NCBI GenBank assembly: GCA_001829505.1
Contig: MIBK01000187.1
Span: 22,899 to 29,261 of the forward strand
Reading direction: 5' to 3'
From: Spirochaetes bacterium RBG_16_67_19
GTDB taxonomy: Bacteria > Spirochaetota > Spirochaetia > SZUA-6 > DRHE01
Length of the DNA: 6,363 nucleotides
How positions within the stretch are numbered: position 1 is the first letter of the stretch; the number at the start of each line of letters is the position of its first letter. The position numbers and the translations under genes are program-made. Of this stretch, positions 5,318-6,363 are shown piece after piece. The notes below the pieces were generated by a model, which saw nothing but the letters and a program-made list of their open reading frames with translations, ran no database searches and was not told where the DNA came from.

Positions 5318-6196
5318 TCAAGTCCCTGGGCTTTCGGGCGGCCGGCGGCGGTGGCGCTCCAGCCAGCGCACCGCGAAGTCCACGCAGGCCCGCTGCGGGA
5401 ACAGTTGCGCCCGGGCCAGGCCCACCCTCGCCGTGCGGACCCGCCCGGAATGCCGCCGGGTGAAGTCCCGGCCCAGCCGGGCGAAGTCCTCGCTGGAGAT
5501 GTTGATGTCCGCGAACCTCTTCCACCGGCGGTGCCCGCCCACCAGCACCGGGGCGCCGCTGTCCACCTCCTGCTTGCCGGGGTAGGAGGCCCGGTACTCG
5601 GCCAGGTGCAGGGAGGTGTTCACCGAGTGGTCCACGCCCAGCAGCAGCACCCAGCCGTCCAGCTCGTAGATGCGGGCCAGGGGGGAGCCCTCCCCCAGGC
5701 CGTACTCCAGGCCGTGGTCCGTGGCTATGGGGATGGCCTGCTCCCCCCAGGCGGCGAAGGACATATGGGGATGGCGGCTGCGCACCACGTCCGGCAGGGT
5801 GCGGAACAGCTCGGCCACCGCGCTCAGGCCGCGGGTAGGGGTCAGGTCCGGGTCGTAGGCGGGCATGCTGGCGCGGATCTCCTCCAGCCAGCCGCGGGGC
5901 ACGGGCGGGTGGCGCCACAGCTCGGGGTCGCTCAAGTTGCCGGAGTGGGCGGGCATGACCAGGGTGCCGTAGGAGCGCAGGCAGCGCTGCAGGGCCTGGA
6001 TCACCGCCATCGCCCCGCCGCACACCCAGCCCAGGGAGCTCAGGGAGCAGTGCGCCAGCAGCACCATGCCCGGACGCACCCCCAGCTCGCGCAGGTCGGC
6101 GGCCAGGGAGCGCACGGTGATGGGGCCCTTTTTCCCGGTGGCTTCGATGAGCTGCCTTTCCCGCTCCTCGCGCTCCCGGCGGGCCCGGGCGTTCAT
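5318..6196 (-). CDS. AAC(3)-family N-acetyltransferase
   Basis: A 292-residue cytoplasmic protein of the Antibiotic_NAT fold, which transfers acetyl from acetyl-CoA to an amine, classically the 3-amino group of aminoglycosides. Visible family motifs are HCSLSSLGWVCGGA (49-62), GTLVMPAHS (77-85), the PPVPRGW segment (97-103), SRHPHMSFAAWG (140-151, containing the conserved HP pair), GEGSPLARIYELDG (168-181) and LLLGVDHSVNTSLHLAEYRA (184-203). The length is slightly above the usual 260-280 because of a charged N-terminal helix (residues 3-16). The start at 6196 overlaps the stop of the upstream cyclase gene (ATGA) and has no clear ribosome-binding site, so coupling is likely. The in-frame ATG at 6262 would lie inside the cyclase gene. 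Chromosomal members often have unknown natural substrates, so drug resistance should not be assumed. Confidence 0.9.
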   Translation of the reverse strand: MNARARREREERERQLIEATGKKGPITVRSLAADLRELGVRPGMVLLAHCSLSSLGWVCGGAMAVIQALQRCLRSYGTLVMPAHSGNLSDPELWRHPPVPRGWLEEIRASMPAYDPDLTPTRGLSAVAELFRTLPDVVRSRHPHMSFAAWGEQAIPIATDHGLEYGLGEGSPLARIYELDGWVLLLGVDHSVNTSLHLAEYRASYPGKQEVDSGAPVLVGGHRRWKRFADINISSEDFARLGRDFTRRHSGRVRTARVGLARAQLFPQRACVDFAVRWLERHRRRPPESPGT

Positions 6197-6363
6197 TTGG
6201 AGGTCATGATCCAGACCCCGTTCCAGGCCTCGGGGGTGGCCGCGGCGGCCAGCTCGCGGCACTTTTCCTGATAGGCCGCCGCCGGGGGGTCGGAGGAGGC
6301 GGTGCGGGCGAACAGCCGCTCCGCCTCCCCGAAGCGCCCCGCGTAGAAGGCGCGCAGGCCTTC
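6193..6363 (-). CDS. C-terminal tail of a probable class III adenylate/guanylate cyclase
   Basis: The last 56 codons of a gene that enters from the right edge. The visible part has a TPR-like helix pair, 'RAFYAGRFGEAERLFARTA', then 'AAYQEKCRELA', and ends in WNGVWIMTSK. The ending 'W(D/N)GVWxMTxK' after a TPR-like segment is, in my recollection, a common tail of bacterial class III cyclases, often those with CHASE2 sensors. The catalytic domain itself is outside the window, so the call rests on this tail alone. The TGA stop (6195-6193) overlaps the ATG of the acetyltransferase gene. It has no start in the window because it is truncated by the edge. Confidence 0.55.
   Translation of the reverse strand, partial: EGLRAFYAGRFGEAERLFARTASSDPPAAAYQEKCRELAAAATPEAWNGVWIMTSK

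Noticed and set aside
5034..6023. Long minus-strand frame extending upstream from the FmdB-like gene
   Set aside because: Only the last 82 codons carry a recognisable protein. The rest is Arg/Pro/Gly-rich out-of-frame reading of the acetyltransferase gene, and FmdB proteins start at MPTYEY.
5351..6271. 306-codon plus-strand open frame opposite the acetyltransferase
   Set aside because: It is rich in Gly, Ala, Gln and His with no family motif. It is the complement of a well-supported AAC(3) gene in GC-rich DNA.
1..6363. tRNA, rRNA, CRISPR array, insertion sequence or prophage signs
   Set aside because: No cloverleaf-like stretch, regular short repeats with spacers, transposase or integrase motif, or terminal inverted repeats were seen; nearly all sequence is accounted for by the minus-strand genes.

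Overview
The window is GC-rich and tightly packed. All seven supported genes, two of them cut by the window edges, read from the minus strand. Signal peptides, a lipobox and an outer-membrane beta-barrel point to a diderm (Gram-negative-type) bacterium. The sequence gives no firm taxonomic marker; a spirochaete, a deltaproteobacterium-like lineage or an uncultivated phylum would all fit, and I cannot choose between them.

Read in the direction of transcription, from high to low coordinates, the layout is as follows. (1) Bases 6363-5034 hold the C-terminal tail of a probable class III adenylate/guanylate cyclase. Its stop overlaps (ATGA) the start of an AAC(3)-family N-acetyltransferase, which is followed after 35 bp by an FmdB-type zinc-ribbon protein. 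(2) Bases 5033-4924 are intergenic and carry a paired CTGTAC motif with an inverted repeat, then a strong ribosome-binding site lying inside a small hairpin. (3) Bases 4923-137 hold a compact four-gene operon: an outer-membrane beta-barrel protein with two tandem beta-rich modules, a six-bladed kelch lipoprotein, an inner-membrane TPR/coiled-coil protein with a cytoplasmic HD-GYP domain, and a MinD/FlhG-like protein. Junctions are 13 bp, 23 bp and a 4-base ATGA overlap. (4) Bases 136-88 are intergenic and repeat the paired CTGTAC motif, ahead of the first 29 codons of an unidentified gene.

The operon is the interesting part. Its products would sit in the outer membrane, on a membrane-anchored periplasmic face, across the inner membrane, and in the cytoplasm. 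Both regulatory-looking cytoplasmic domains appear catalytically degenerate. The HD-GYP domain lacks the first histidine, the HDxGK lysine and the last aspartate of its usual site. The MinD-like protein has a same-length replacement of its Walker A loop. I infer a trans-envelope sensing, scaffolding or positioning system that uses pseudo-enzymes; no function is demonstrated by the sequence. The 17-base motif shared by the two intergenic regions suggests that this operon and the gene at the left edge are under common control.
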